Assembly: GCA_028673005.1 (NCBI GenBank)
Contig: CM054113.1
Coordinates: 41,358,117 to 41,422,116, forward strand
Direction: 5' to 3'
Origin: Tanypteryx hageni
Taxonomy: Eukaryota; Arthropoda; Insecta; Odonata; Petaluridae
DNA: 64,000 bases
The translations under genes were made by a program, and so were the position numbers. The notes below the pieces were generated by a model that saw nothing but the letters and a program-made list of their open reading frames with translations, searched no databases and had not been told where the DNA came from. Below, piece after piece: positions 49,061-61,548 of this stretch (position 1 is the stretch's first letter; every line of letters begins with the position of its first letter).

Positions 49061-52000
49061 AAGTAAGAAAATTCAACAATGAAATCGCGAGCGATGAAGC
49101 GAGACGGATACTTCCGAACACATCCTTTTTATCTCTTCAACCAATCTGAATTTTAAATGCTACGATATGTCATTAATAAAAATCCCTTTCGTAAAATTGT
49201 CATGAAGGGTTTGTTTAAACGTCTGAAACTAATAGATGCTTAATTCTTTACGTGTCGCTTCGAGACCCGAGTGATATGGAGGATTACCTCGCTTTTCTCA
49301 CTCCCAGAATTTTATCGCAGTTTCGTCAAAGTGTTTCTGAACTCAAGGAAAGTTGTAATTTCGGAGATAATCCCCTAAAGCAGGTATTTTATCGCAAACC
49401 CCGGCTCTAATCTAAAAGTTATTTTATCACAGAATATTTATGGTACCGCTGAACTATCACTGCCGCTACATAATCTAAATCCGACACTCAGAGGAAGATA
49501 AGTATTAGAAAAGTAATACTTGGATATCAGCGCTAAATTCACTCGTTCGTAAAAATAGCTAGATTAAGTTTTGACGCGTGTATTATGATTAAAAGTAACA
49601 TGTAAGCTAATATTTTGGAAGGAGCGAGCGTTATGAATGCTTTCTAAGAAGAAATGCGAATACGATAGGAATTATATGAACGCAATGCATAAAATCATCA
49701 ATTATATAAAAAATGTAGATGACAGAAGAGCATCAGGGATATGCTATGTTTAACTCATTAGAATTTAGAACAGAATCTTTCACTCTAGGGACTGCGCCAC
49801 CATAATAATGAAGTTTGTCTAAGTACGTACCGAATGAGCTACAACATTTGTTCGCAATCTTGAAGAACAATCATTACCAGAACTTCAACAGCGTTAACTT
49901 TGCCCACTTATAAATCTTTGAACACGTAGAATAATGGGATTGTTGAGTAAATAAACTCATTCTGTAATTCATTTTTTATCTTAACAACTCAATTAAGCGG
50001 GATTGTCTTCCTCACCTAGTTCTGAACATCTGTGTGTGCATGTATGTGGGTGTGTTTGTATTTGTTGGATTGGCGGGAGTATTCTATTTTATACGCTTTA
50101 GAGCGGTTTTCACCTTATCTTCATTCACTCTCCTACCTATTTTTATCTACGCAAAAAAATCACGGAGAACACGCGATATCAAAATACACACAAAAATACG
50201 ACCGTTTTCGATCGTAGTAAAGGACCAGAGATAAATCTGTCTCGCGATAAACCGACGACGGCGGCCTAAAATAGAAAACAAAAAGGAGTAAGTAATAAGG
50301 TGGATGAAAAAAACACGATCGGAGGTCCCCCGAGATGAAATTGCCAAATCCCCCGGAAATCCCGGTAAACAGGATCCGGACCCCATCAATATATGCAATC
50401 TGAAGATGACGTTTTCGTCACACACCAAAGCCAAAGGGATACCTACTCAAATCTCCATGAATCACTCCGTGGAAGATTGATGACGGAGTGCACGGTGCCG
50501 TGCCTTGGGCCAATCTCTTAGGAGAGGCGGGGTGAGGAAAGAAGAGGAGGCGGAAGGAGGAAAAGAATAACGTGGGAGTTTGGGCGGGACGGGAAGAGAG
50601 GCGGGGTGGGATTGAGTGTGCGGTCGCCAGGGCCATCTTTCCCTCTTCAAGGGTCACAAAGTCCCGAGAGAGCGGGTCCCCTGGGATGGGCGCTTCCTCG
50701 GGACATATACTTCCTCCTCCGGCGAAGCAAAAACACAGAACTCCCGCCATAAAAACACTGAGACATCCCCGTGCCTCGTCCGGAACAAGAGGAAATATTC
50801 CGAATTGGGAGCAATAGACTGGGGAAGGGGAAATCGCAAGGAGTTTAATTATGGCGACGACTTGAACAAAATTTGGTCGTTTTAAAGGAACTCTTGTGCT
50901 GCTATTCGACTTAAGGGAGTTGAAAAATGACTAGAACTACAAAACACATCCCTGAAATTTGCAGACTTGTTATTATTTAAACCGTTTCTCTCGAGGTCCA
51001 GAGGTTATATCATGCAATTTATCAAATTTGAAAATATAAAAACGTTTATTGATTTGAGTGGGCTTAAAACAAAGTTCTAGAAATTGACGAGGGAAATAGA
51101 AAAAACATTCATGAACAATTCGTATCGGAAATTATCAAATCAAGAAAACATTAATTAATTTAGAAAGATTCTATGACGTATGGGCTATATTTCTCCATGC
51201 AAACATTTTAGAAATTCAAAATTTGGTTGAAAGACTAAAAAAATACAAATTTTGTATCTCAAACAAATTCCACGATACTTCTGAATGAATAGCAGAAATA
51301 CATTATTTTCCGCCATCTGAAAAATTTATAATTGTTTATTTTCTATTTTGAAAACCTCGATAATTTTCTGCTGATATAAGTACACTTTATATTATCCAGT
51401 AATATTGGAAAGATGTTTCAGTTTAAAAAATAGTGCTTTTCCGTACATATTATGAATTTATATAGAACAAAATCATGAAAGAGAAATAGTAATAGTTATT
51501 AGTGCATTTTTAGTTTTTATTAGTTATTTTTTTGGAGTTTGATCTTATAAATTCTCATTGTAAGGCAAAGCAGTATTTTATACACAATAAGTAGTATTAG
51601 CTAAATTGTAAACTACAACTCATTTTCCATTTTCTATTCCATTCTATACAACACCGAAATGTTGCCACACGCAGCTTGAGATAGAGGCCCCCAAAACATT
51701 CTTGTATCCTTAAGGGGATCCAAGCCCTGCCTATATATGCTTTATAGGCAAACTCTAAACCTCGAACCACCAACGAAGCATCAAATGGTATAAATGCAAG
51801 ACGTGGGACGAGGATAAATAATTCCCCATGCATATTTAGCGAAATTACAGCGAGGCAGTCATGGATGATCTGTGGCGCATTTGCAAGGGGAGGATAAGGA
51901 TGAGTCTCTCAGTCTCCCTCTACACGGAGAGAGGGAAACAGTGAAATAGTAGGCTGTAGCATGGAATGGGAGAGAGAGAGAGGGGGAGGTTTTGAAGGGA

Positions 52001-52660
52001 TATACAAGGGGGTTGTAACGCCATGGAGCGAGGATGAGGGGCCCTCGGAAAGGGTTAATCCGGTTCAAAGGAGGGCTGGAGATGATTTGAGAGAGCCTGG
52101 TTGGTCCGCACTGAGCGAAGGTGGGTGTGGGAGTATGCAGATATGCAGAAAGGGCTACGGACCACCAAAGGGGAATAGGATGGCGGAGAGACGAAGCTAA
52201 GAGGCAGGGGAGTGGTTGCACTTCGCGCGGGCAAGAGGTGAGCGTTCTTGGGAGGGAATTGGAAGGGTAAACAGGTCGGAAATATTTGGAGATTGGTTCC
52301 GCGGGTGAAAGAGAATATACTTATAGACAACTTAGACGTTGCTCCCATGATGCGTCTAGTGAAGCATTGAAAAACATTTATTTTTAACTATTACAGTAAC
52401 TAAAATGCGTGGTAAGATATTGGTTGATATTGTTTTGACAGGGTCTTAAATTTTCACGTAATGTGAAAGATGAACGTGCATGACTGAAGCACCCTTGAAA
52501 TCATGCTCAATAGATAATTCCTGCCATAGAACAGAAATTCAGGATGGATACTCAGTTCAACGTTTTTTCAGAATAACAAGATAGAAAAGTATAATACACA
52601 GAGATTTCAAAGGTGTTCTTAATGGGAAATACGTATGGAACGGTATCGAAAGATTAGGTG
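49061..52660. other. Mixed DNA without supported genes
   Basis: AT-rich at 49100-50000 and 50880-51800. CpG-containing balanced patches occur at about 50170-50850 and 51850-52300, each with overlapping frames of 60-120 codons on both strands and no motif. No transposon end recognised. Confidence 0.4.
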
Positions 52661-53028
52661 ATTCTCGAATTTTTATCCCCGAAATTATACTCTCGTGGAC
52701 TATCTTGTAGTAAATGTTGATCTCTATCCGAATAAATATTTTAATCTATACCTCACAGATAATATAAGAGAATGGGAGAGAAATATATAGATTTTAATTG
52801 TTCTTTGCTAAGGGAACCGTCTTCGCGATCGATGTAAACAAAATATGCGATGTTTTGCTCGGGAATTTCTCGAATTTTTATCTACAAAACTATAAGTCGT
52901 ACTTATATGGTCTCTAGACCATCTTGTAGTAAATGTTGTTCTCTATTCGAATAATTTTTTAAATCTATACCTTACAGATCATATAAGAGGTAGGGAGATA
53001 AAAGTTTTATATTTCATTGTTGCTTGAC
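52661..53028. repeat. Diverged tandem duplication, period about 205-219 bp
   Basis: Units at 52661-52812 and 52866-53028 share TTCTCGAATTTTTATC, ATCTTGTAGTAAATGTTG and a CTATACC(T)-ACAGAT-ATATAAGAG series. The spacing shifts from 205 to 219 because of indels. A segment at 53160-53240 (CCGTCCAGCGGTTTAGGAG and GGCGGACGGACC) is typical of arthropod interspersed repeats, so all of this may be one element. No coding frame. Confidence 0.65.
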
Positions 53029-53410
53029 GGATGCCATTTAACGAGATACGAGTATAATTTTATTGAAGTAATTATGTAAAGTGGAAGTTCTAATTAACAG
53101 ATTCAGTTGAAAATCACAATTTGGCGATGATTTGTAATAAATATCACTCATATGTAATTAAATTAAAATCCGTCCAGCGGTTTAGGAGATGAAAGTTACG
53201 GCGGACGGACCAGACGTGCCCATAAGGCCTTCCGCTATTACAGCTTCGCAGGTCAAGAACGCCTAATAAAATTAAAATAGAATTGAATTTCTACTTAAGA
53301 ATATTTCGGTGCTACCAAACGTCTTGTGCCAACTAATTTACGACAAGTAAAGGAAAACGAAATTGTAGTAGTCAGTGAACAATCGATCTCGTCTTATGGC
53401 TGAATAAATG

Positions 53411-53622
53411 CAAGTACAAGGAAATTTAAAAATACTTACCTCAGGTATCTCCAATAGCCACAACAAGGTTAAGAACAAACAGATTCTTTTAGAATCTATA
53501 TTCGGTGAATTACTACTTAAGACGCTTCCTTTGTAGCTGAAGTGCGCATCTGGTTTTTTAAAAACCGTGTTGCAGCTATTGGAGATACCCGAGGCAAGTA
53601 TTTTTTAAACTGCTTGTTCTTG
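53411..53622. mobile_element. Inverted-repeat MITE, copy 2
   Basis: Inverted arms of 48 bases at 53411-53458 and 53575-53622 contain AATACTTACCTCAGGTATCT and its inverted counterpart. The arms and the internal CACAACAAGGT match the element at 351-573. The interior, about 115 bases, is otherwise different. Non-coding; superfamily unknown. Confidence 0.75.
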
Positions 53623-54195
53623 AATGTAATAGTGATGTTCTAATTATTTTTGGGAATTTTGGTTTCATTTGCTGCAGAATAATAGATTGAAAATATTTGC
53701 ATGATAATGAAAAGTTACTTATAATGGTTTTAATGAAAACGTGGAATTAGTACTTATAGTATGTTTAATTTTGAAATGTTCAATAAAATTACTAGAAAAC
53801 ATCAACAATAAACAATTTCATAGTAATCATAGTAATCAATCATCAGTAAAGGTCACTAGTGATATACTTTTAAACGAAATAAAAAATATTTAAACTAAAA
53901 ATAAAACTTACCAACGATAATTTAACGGTTTAACTAAAGAAAAATATTGCCTAAATGGGAATTATATACAATCTTCTATTTTAACTCGATATAGTTATGC
54001 TTTAATTACAATGGAGAAGAAATTGAAACTTTGTCTGGTTCTTGCATAGAATGAGGTCATTGTAAATGATTTTGGTCAGCTGAGTTTGAATCTGTAGTCG
54101 GAATTCGTGTAGCACGTCTAGATATGGAGAAAAACGTATTTATATATAAGAAGAACATATTGTGTTTTAGTCATACAAACTCAGCATAATACATG
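53623..54195. other. AT-rich spacer
   Basis: No recognised feature between the MITE and the downstream pseudogene. Confidence 0.5.
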
Positions 54196-55196
54196 CTAGG
54201 TTAAAGATTTAGCAAACAATTTTCTTTTGTATGATGTACCAGGAGCTTTCCTAATTAATAACCAACAATAATTAGGAAGCATATTAGTGTTCCATCTGCC
54301 TTGGTATCGTTTTTCCAACGTTGGAATGTCCTGATGGGACCGCTCGCCGTGCTCGTTACTCACAGCTCCCAAATTATCAAGAAAGAAGCCCAGATGAGAG
54401 TGAAGGAAATGTATTTTAAGTGACATGTTACACCTCATGTCACGGTTTGCTTTCAGAATTTTACTAACCAAATCTTCATAGTTTGGTGCTTTGTTGTTTC
54501 CTAAAAAGTTCATGACAACTGCTTTGAAACATGACCATGCCTTTTTTCTTTTCCTTCTAATACTGTACCGAATCCATCATCGTTCATGAGTTCACGTATT
54601 TAGGGACCCACAAATATTCCTTCTTTAATCTTTGTTTTGGTGATTTTTGTAAATTTTTCCTTAAGATCCTCTGCTATTTTGATCCATATCTTTTAAAAAA
54701 TTCTCCATGGGCCCTAATTTGATATGTAAAGGGGATAAATAAATATTTTGTTGTGCAACAAGGCTTTTATGTACGCTTTTTTGACATTCCAATAATTGTC
54801 TAGTTGGCCAATCGCGAACAATAGTGCTGAGAACACGAAGATCTGAATCATGTGTGACAGGTTATATTGCTGATGAAACATTATGATAAAGAATACGTTT
54901 TTTATTTTTGCAGAGAAGCATTTTAGTCGTATAAAAATAACAGTCGTTTACGTTATTTTATTGTTCCCTCCAGGTATTGCGAAACTCATAAAAGAACGAG
55001 CGCCTTTCATCCAATGTCGGAGACGGTTTGCACAGGAAACGCAACAAATATGGGGTGTCCATTGTTTATATTGGTCTCTTACCTTGCATCCAAAGTAAAA
55101 TTGATACGCTTTTCTGATAAGAGGAGTAAAGTAACTTCTCTGATGTTTCACAGTAAATTCACCACAAACAACAAAAATTGTCAGCCGCATTAACAC
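54196..55196 (-). pseudogene. Decayed copy of a multi-copy arthropod protein family
   Basis: Read on the minus strand, four pieces fall in the order of a protein family I remember as abundant but uncharacterised in arthropods. Piece 1 (55196-54948) has a Cys-rich motif: VVCGEFT, KAYQFYFGCKV, then HICCVSCANRLRHWMKG. Piece 2 (54861-54661) has DWPTRQLL and PLHIKLGPM. Piece 3 (about 54663-54545) has IKEGIFVGP, an internal stop at 54600-54602, then IRELMNDDGFGTVLEG. Piece 4 (54513-54196) has NFLGNNKAPNYEDLV, MSLKIHFLHSHL, NEHGERSHQDI and EKRYQGRWN. Frames change between pieces, and the region between the Cys-rich motif and DWPTR looks shortened. The function is unknown to me; high copy number suggests a mobile origin, but no terminal repeats are seen. 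The gene is broken here. Confidence 0.75.
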
Positions 55197-56099
55197 ATTT
55201 AGAAGAAATGCTGTTTGGCATCATTCTTTACCACCTTCAGCTGCTACTGAATATCACAGAATGATGTTGTTCAAGATGTGTTGTGAAAACAAACAAGGTA
55301 GCAAAATGAGTTTGTTTTGTATTGAATCTTCTTGCTTATAGAGTATGTTCTTTCCGCGGTTTGTTCGCTATAATTGGAAGTGTCATATCCCAAAATATAA
55401 ACGTGATAGGAAAATTTTAAAAGCAGATTCGTAATCTGCGTTACAAACTACATCAGAACCATCTATTTTTCGGAACCAAAAACCTTGTTTCACAGTGTTA
55501 TTTAAAAGAATATGAATATTGTACAATTCAAGCTTTTGCAAGACTGATATTAACACTTCCCCTAAACCTCTAAAGTTATTAATCTCAAAAAAGCACAATT
55601 ATCAGCGACAAAACTTAATGTAGGCAAAAAATTGTGTTCGGCTTAATTAGAAACAACATAGTATATGAAAATTACAAAACGTAATCATATAATACGAATT
55701 ACTATTATACGAGATACAATAGAGGCATAATAGAAAATAAGAATTAGAGATGAAGAGAAGATACAGGAAATTCTAGATTAAGAAGAGATTAAGGAGGATT
55801 GCGCAAAATGTGTAGGAAAGGGAAAATAAAATGCAAATGATAAAAGAAAGAAAACTAGTTTGCACGTTGGATGATGAACAAAATATTGCCATACCTATTC
55901 CAGCATGGTGGATCACGCCCTGAAAATATTGTTGCCTTAGTTGCAATAGTTAGACATATATCACCCTCACCGACGAGTAGATTGGCAGACAAAGAGAAAA
56001 CATAATTCTTTAAAAAAGCAAAAACAGTAATGATAAGTAAAAACTAATGCACAAAAAAAAAACAAAAAAACTAAGTTGAGGCGCAAGTAGAAGACGACA
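55197..56099. other. AT-rich DNA, purine-biased after 55.7 kb
   Basis: No recognised gene. The 71-codon minus-strand frame at 55383-55598 lies upstream of the pseudogene on the same strand but shares no motif I can link to that family. Confidence 0.4.
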
Positions 56100-56790
56100 C
56101 GGGCATGAGAGGAAAAAATCGCGAAAGATGGACTGCTTCCAGAACAAAAGAAAAGTCTTAAAATATGAACAAGGAAGAAAAATCAGGAAATACAGCAGAG
56201 CATAGTAGCCGCAGATAAAACGTGTCTTAAGGGTAGAGAAAGCAAAGACGTAAAATAAGAAAATTGGATGAAAGGCACACGTGGAGAGAAAATAGGAAAA
56301 GCCAGCAGAGATGAGGAAATAAGGAGAGCGAGTAAAGCACGAGCATAAAGAGGAGGAAAAATTCGGGCGGTGAAGGAGAGGGATGAAGTGAGCGTAGAGG
56401 GGAGAGAATTAGGAAGATTGGGGGAGATTGAGAGAGGGGAGAGGATTCTAAAATAGAAGACGAGGTAGTTATGTGTTAGAGGGAGAATTAAGGACCCGCA
56501 CGGTGAGGGAGGTGGAGAGAGAGAATGTGTGTGTGTGTGGGAGCGAAGAGAGGGAAGCTCTTTGAAATTCAGTGGGAGTCGCTCGCGAAGGAATTTCAAT
56601 CAGGGAAGCAGAAAAAAGGAGAAGAGGATGGGAGTAGAATAAGGGAGGTGGAAGGACTCTGTTATATGGAGGTGAGGATGGGAGTAAGAGAGAGAGAGAC
56701 CGGTATTGGAAGGGGTGGGGTTAAATGATGGCGTGTGCGATTGGAAGAGAGAGAGGGGGGAGGGGGGGGGGTTGAGACGGAAAGGGAGTT
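56100..56790 (+). repeat. Purine-rich block
   Basis: GA- and GGA-rich plus strand with a short (GT)n at about 56525-56540 and poly-G near 56760. Frames up to 138 codons on the minus strand (Ser/Leu/Pro-rich) are compositional. Confidence 0.75.
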
Positions 56791-57129
56791 GGGAGGAAAA
56801 AGAATGGAACGAGGCATATATGAAGCGGTATTATATGGGAAATATTGGAACGACAACCCCCGCAAGAGAAGAATATCCAGTGATATTGAAAAACTGAACG
56901 CGATACGCGAAATAGTATTGATAAACTCGGGGGAAAAGGGGCAGGGACTGAACAAACTAAAAAATAAGGTGGGAGATAAAGAGAAAAAATAAATAGCGAT
57001 CGGAATAATCGAAGGAGGGACGCTATGGGGAGAAGGAGTGGCGGGCTTAAAAAAAGTAAGAATAACCCAGAAATGCTAATGAAAAGTCAATATTGGAACT
57101 GCTCCTAAATCAAGGAAAACACGACGAAG

Positions 57130-57640
57130 ATTTTTGCCTCCGAACCGCCTCCCCCTCCTCCACGAAAGATCCACGCTTCTTTCTTCTCTCCCCAATAATG
57201 TATCCGAGGCGGCCCCGAGAAATTTCTTTTCCCCGGAGCGTCCGGCCCGAGTCGCCAGGTCTATTATTTTGCGTCCATCCTTTCCTCGTCCAGTCTCAAT
57301 TATTGTCTCGAATCCTTGCTTTTTCTCCAGTAAAACAAATCGCCCGTTTAAACCCCCTATTCCCGCCAGCTCGTTCCACTCACGGCCCCGAACTCCCTAC
57401 CTAATCAACGCTTCCCTCCCTCTCCCTCGCTTCCTCGTCTTAAGCACGCTCTTATATAAACCTCTTCCTCGAACTCGAAAAAGTGTTCCTCTTCTCCCCA
57501 TCGTCTCTACGGTAAACAATCCCTAATCAAGAATTTCCTTTTCAAATTATTCAGTTTTCTCCCAATCAATTAATTTGTTCGCCTACTTTCCTTGCCCCCT
57601 TTTCTCCCTTCCCCTTGATTCGCAAAATCGTCTACTTTTT
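57130..57640 (-). repeat. Pyrimidine-rich block
   Basis: The plus strand is rich in C and T, opposite to the purine block just upstream. Two overlapping plus-strand frames (103 and 130 codons, 57093-57526) are Ser/Pro/Leu/Arg-rich, have no motif and are not called. Confidence 0.65.
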
Positions 57641-58087
57641 CCTGCGCCGACAAACTTTTCGCAATATTTTCATTCAGTACTTATTCACGCGCGAGAGCAT
57701 ATTTCTATGGTCATTCGCTCCATTGAAATTTTGATTTGTGTGTGTGTGTATTTAAAATAGTACAAATACTGCAACATTTAATAAGGAGAATGATTAGGTG
57801 AGGGGGTTTCCATTAATCGGTGTTCAGTTTGGAAAATCACGGTCAAGTATTTAGACATTTTACGGAGTCATGACAACGCGAGAACAGATACCACAAAAAC
57901 ACCATGGTTACGTACTAACAAATTGATAGACTATAAATGTCGTTTTCAATTTTCTTTTAAAATAAATGAAGTAAATTCATAAACAAATGAAAGATTATTT
58001 GCTAGCTTTATTTCACTCGTGTATTCATAGTTATTTTTAATCAAAATTTCGATAAAAATATAAATAATTTAATTCGCCATTTTTAAT

Positions 58088-58891
58088 ATGGCAAAATCTA
58101 AGACTAATATACCATACGCTTGTATACATCGTAGCATAAGATGCAGAACCGAAATATTTTCCAAAGTATTTACACCAAATTCGCTTGAATTTGATTTTAT
58201 ATCATTTAATCCCGAGAAAGTATCGAGAGGAGGAGTGTATTCAAGTCCTTTGGCTAATGAAAACGTATCGAATTATCGCGACCACATATCCAGAAATCCC
58301 AGAGGACCTCGATTGACCGATGACTTCATCAGATACCTACTCATCAACCTCGCTACCCTCACATTTCTCTCTCTCTCTCTCACTCCGACCAAACGGATGT
58401 TTGCGTGGCACAAAGTGGACTTTAAACCACTAAAACCTCAACCGACCTTAGAGGCCTCATCCTACTCCGTCTCTGACCGTCTTTCGCCCCTAATGCCTCA
58501 TCCTCCTTATCGCCCTTTCCCCTTGCGCTCAATAAGGAATCCTCTTAATTCTCTGGAAACCGTTTTCCCTCATCCAAAAGAGAAGCTGTCCTCTGTAACC
58601 AACCTAAAAGCCGCAACCCGACACTCCAAAAGTCTCAGCATGCGGTCTTCAGTAAGGAAGGTGGCCTCGGTTAACTTAGCATTAGGAGAAAAGTCCTCCC
58701 GCCCATCCTATCTCTTTTCATGCCTCTTCCTTTGTATCTCTATTAATTCCTCCGTATACTTAAGTTATTTCCTTTCTCTGCCTACAGGTTCTCCAATAAG
58801 GAAAAAAATTATAATTTTATGTGTTCTTTGCACGCGGTGCATTTGGTGGACTTTTAATTGGCAGAGGGTGTCCGTATCTTTCGTCTCATAA
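58088..58891 (+). CDS. Unrecognised 267-codon open frame
   Basis: This is the longest frame outside the transposase and is uninterrupted for 804 bases. The first 100 residues are mixed in composition. Residues 93-100 (LSLSLTPT) come from a CT run, and the middle is Ser/Pro/Arg-rich. Near residues 208-231 there is a hydrophobic stretch (YLFSCLFLCISINSSVYLSY) that could span a membrane. I recognise no domain. The composition is consistent with a chance frame in moderately GC-balanced, pyrimidine-rich DNA. No splice structure, paralogue or neighbouring gene supports it. Listed because of its length only. Confidence 0.15.
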   Translation: MAKSKTNIPYACIHRSIRCRTEIFSKVFTPNSLEFDFISFNPEKVSRGGVYSSPLANENVSNYRDHISRNPRGPRLTDDFIRYLLINLATLTFLSLSLTPTKRMFAWHKVDFKPLKPQPTLEASSYSVSDRLSPLMPHPPYRPFPLRSIRNPLNSLETVFPHPKEKLSSVTNLKAATRHSKSLSMRSSVRKVASVNLALGEKSSRPSYLFSCLFLCISINSSVYLSYFLSLPTGSPIRKKIIILCVLCTRCIWWTFNWQRVSVSFVS

Positions 58892-60129
58892 AGCAATCGA
58901 TAGATTTGAATGAGATTTGGTACGAGAGGTAGAAAGTAAACTTTAACGAACGAAATTAATTTAGTTTCATATATATTTACTGATTAGGTCATAATTTTGA
59001 CAAAATAGTATTAATGAACCTTTATGAGTGTCTCAATGAGACATGCAGATTTAAAGTAGATATTTTCAATTGCTTACCTTTCTTAAGAGCGAAAAATATC
59101 GAATTTTAATCATAGTTATAACAATTATTAAAAAAATTGTTGAATTTGCAAAGAACGATTTTGATAAACTCCGCGCTATCTCATCATTCAAGTTTTGTTT
59201 CGTTTTGATCATAACGAAACCTTTACCCATCATTCAAGGCTCAAAACGTATGCATGCTATTTTATTCGTTTAATGCCGAAAACGTATCAGATTAAGAACA
59301 TTTTATTACACTACGCAGACAATTAAAACATTTTGAAGGAAAAAAGATAAGCAGTAAATATCTAAAGCATGGGTGACATTATTATCCGTCAGGTAAAATT
59401 AAATGTTTGTAGGATAACTAAAAGGAGCAATCGAGTGATAAATATAAAATCAGGGCAGTATTTTCAGATGATGTAACAAGTTGTATTAATTATCGTAAAC
59501 AACATTAAAAAATTCAGTAATCTTCACCGTTTCATTCGTTTCATTTTTATTGGAAGATCATCGGGAATGACATATATGCCGAGATTCAATAAGAATTATA
59601 TGGTATTCCGAGAAAACTGAGAAAAGGGCGAAATTTGAGAACAACTCCCCTATCGCAGTGATTTATCCTCAGACCCGTATGATGTGTAATACAGCTACCC
59701 AAGTGGAAAGTACTCCTCGCGACACTTTACCCTGCTCACGTATTCTTTCCGGCAGCGAATCGGCAACTTAGTTAGCACAAATTGGAACGAAGTGAAAACA
59801 TTCTGTGGTAAAAGTTTCCTTTCCTCTACACTCCTCCGCTCTCCTCTGTCATCCTTCCAATTATCAACAGTTCTCAGACCACTAAATCTAACCATATTCT
59901 CTCTCTCTCTCTCCCACCTCGAAACATCAAAGAGGAAATCGCTGAGAGGGTGAAATTTTCGGCTCCCCTCAGCAACTCAAGAGGGCTTTAAAAGAAATGG
60001 GATTAGGAAGGAAGGAAGGAAGGAAGAAAGAGAGGGAGGAAAGGGTGCGTAATTTTTATGAGCGTGGGCGTGTGAGTGAATAAAGTTATAAAGGATCTGT
60101 AATTGAAATATGTAGTGTGTATCTATATG

Positions 60130-60133
<4 letters not shown>
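58892..60133. other. AT-rich DNA
   Basis: No recognised gene. A short (GGAA)n-like run lies near 60010-60040 and a CT run near 59900. Confidence 0.5.

Positions 60134-60183
<50 letters not shown>
60134..60183. repeat. (TA)n microsatellite
   Basis: About 50 bases of TA, ending one base before the LINE fragment begins. Confidence 0.95.
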
Positions 60184-60184
<1 letters not shown>

Positions 60185-60185
<1 letters not shown>

Positions 60186-60522
60186 GCTATGTATGGAGTA
60201 TAGCTTTGTACGGGGCAGAAACATGGACGCTAAGGAAAAATGACATCAAATACTTGGAAAGCTTTGAAATGCGGACTTGGATGAGAATGCTGAAGATAAA
60301 ATGGACGGATTGGATGAAAAACGATGAAGTGCTACGAAGAGTAGGAGAGAAGCGAATGATTATACAGAATATTCGAAAGAGGAAGGAAAACTGGGTTGGA
60401 AATTACCTGAGGAGAGAGAGAGTATGATTAAAGATGTGTTAGAAGGAAAAGTAGATGGAAAAAGGGAAAGAGGTAGGAAAAGGTTTCAGCTGATAGACGA
60501 TTTGAAAGGGAAAGAGAGTTAG
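60185..60522 (+). pseudogene. LINE reverse transcriptase, C-terminal fragment
   Basis: The frame from 60185 reads CYVWSIALYGAETWTLRK, then YLESFEMRTW, MLKIKWTDWM, NDEVLRRVGEKR and RKENWVGNYLRRER, ending at a stop at 60425-60427. A frame change then gives KDVLEGKVDGKRERGRKR and QLIDDLKG, with a stop at 60520-60522. This order matches the region after the reverse-transcriptase catalytic core in a non-LTR retrotransposon type common in insects. The catalytic core itself is absent: the fragment is 5'-truncated exactly at the (TA)n array, as is usual for LINE copies or after recombination within the array. The clade is not determined. Confidence 0.85.
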
Positions 60523-61184
60523 TTATCAAGGAACATTTTTCAGATTCCGCACTTTGGCATTTCTTATAATCAAGACCACGTTAAATTTAAATTTGATTCC
60601 GTGTAAAATTCAATCATATTTGTAGTCTCGATGTTATTTAAGTATCATTTGTGAACTTATTATGAAATACTATTCTTAAGCAATGTTATTAAATCGCACG
60701 AGAAGTGATTTCTTATTCGGCGCGCATATTTCTAAACGCAATTTCTCTTGAACTAATCCACTTATAATGTTCGTTGAGCCTTTTTGGGAAAGGTCATGTT
60801 GTGTAAAAGACTTTTACTAACCACAAATTTTCGCGAATCTCGATAAATAAACAAGATATTGTCCAAAAATCAATCTTTATGGGGGCATTTACGTTAGATT
60901 AGTGGCGTTACCGAGTAGACAGCGCCAAATATGGTTTATGTAACTACAGCCAAGCATGGGTACAAATCTAATGCAACTTCGTCCATAGTTTCATCTCCCC
61001 TCATTGAAAGGGGAAGACGCTATGGCATGATTTCTAGGATATCGCGTGGAGTGCCGAAAAAATCTTTCGGTTGACATAGATCCGTAACCATGGAGATTCG
61101 GACATATGGTTATAGGAATTTTTTTGTTTGGAATGACGTTTCCCACACGTGGGTGAATTCATGCAGTAGTGTTTTGAAACACCC

Positions 61185-61189
<5 letters not shown>

Positions 61190-61248
<59 letters not shown>
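61190..61248. repeat. (TA)n microsatellite
   Basis: About 59 bases of TA. It is preceded by TTTTGAAACACCCTGTGCA, which resembles the end of some insect DNA elements (CAGGGTGTTTCAAAA on the minus strand). Confidence 0.9.
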
Positions 61249-61252
<4 letters not shown>

Positions 61253-61441
61253 TAAGGAAATGAAAAGGTAGTGATGAGGGTGGCAACTGTTGAAGGAAGC
61301 CCAGCGGACACTTACCAAGTCGGAGACAAAGTTGGCAGGCTGCTGGGGGCGTCGAAGAGACACGTTAAACACACGAACACAAAAAATACAAAGAAACACG
61401 CAAGCTTATCGGGTCTATGCCCTTCTTCAGCGATAGAGTAA

Positions 61442-61548
<107 letters not shown>

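Noticed and set aside
57093..57526. Two overlapping plus-strand frames of 103 and 130 codons
   Set aside because: Both arise from a pyrimidine-rich stretch with few stops, overlap in different frames and show no motif.
61040..61190. CAGGGTGTTTCAAAA-like end next to (TA)n as a full DNA element
   Set aside because: Only one end is visible; no inverted partner was found, so it is mentioned only as context for the microsatellite.
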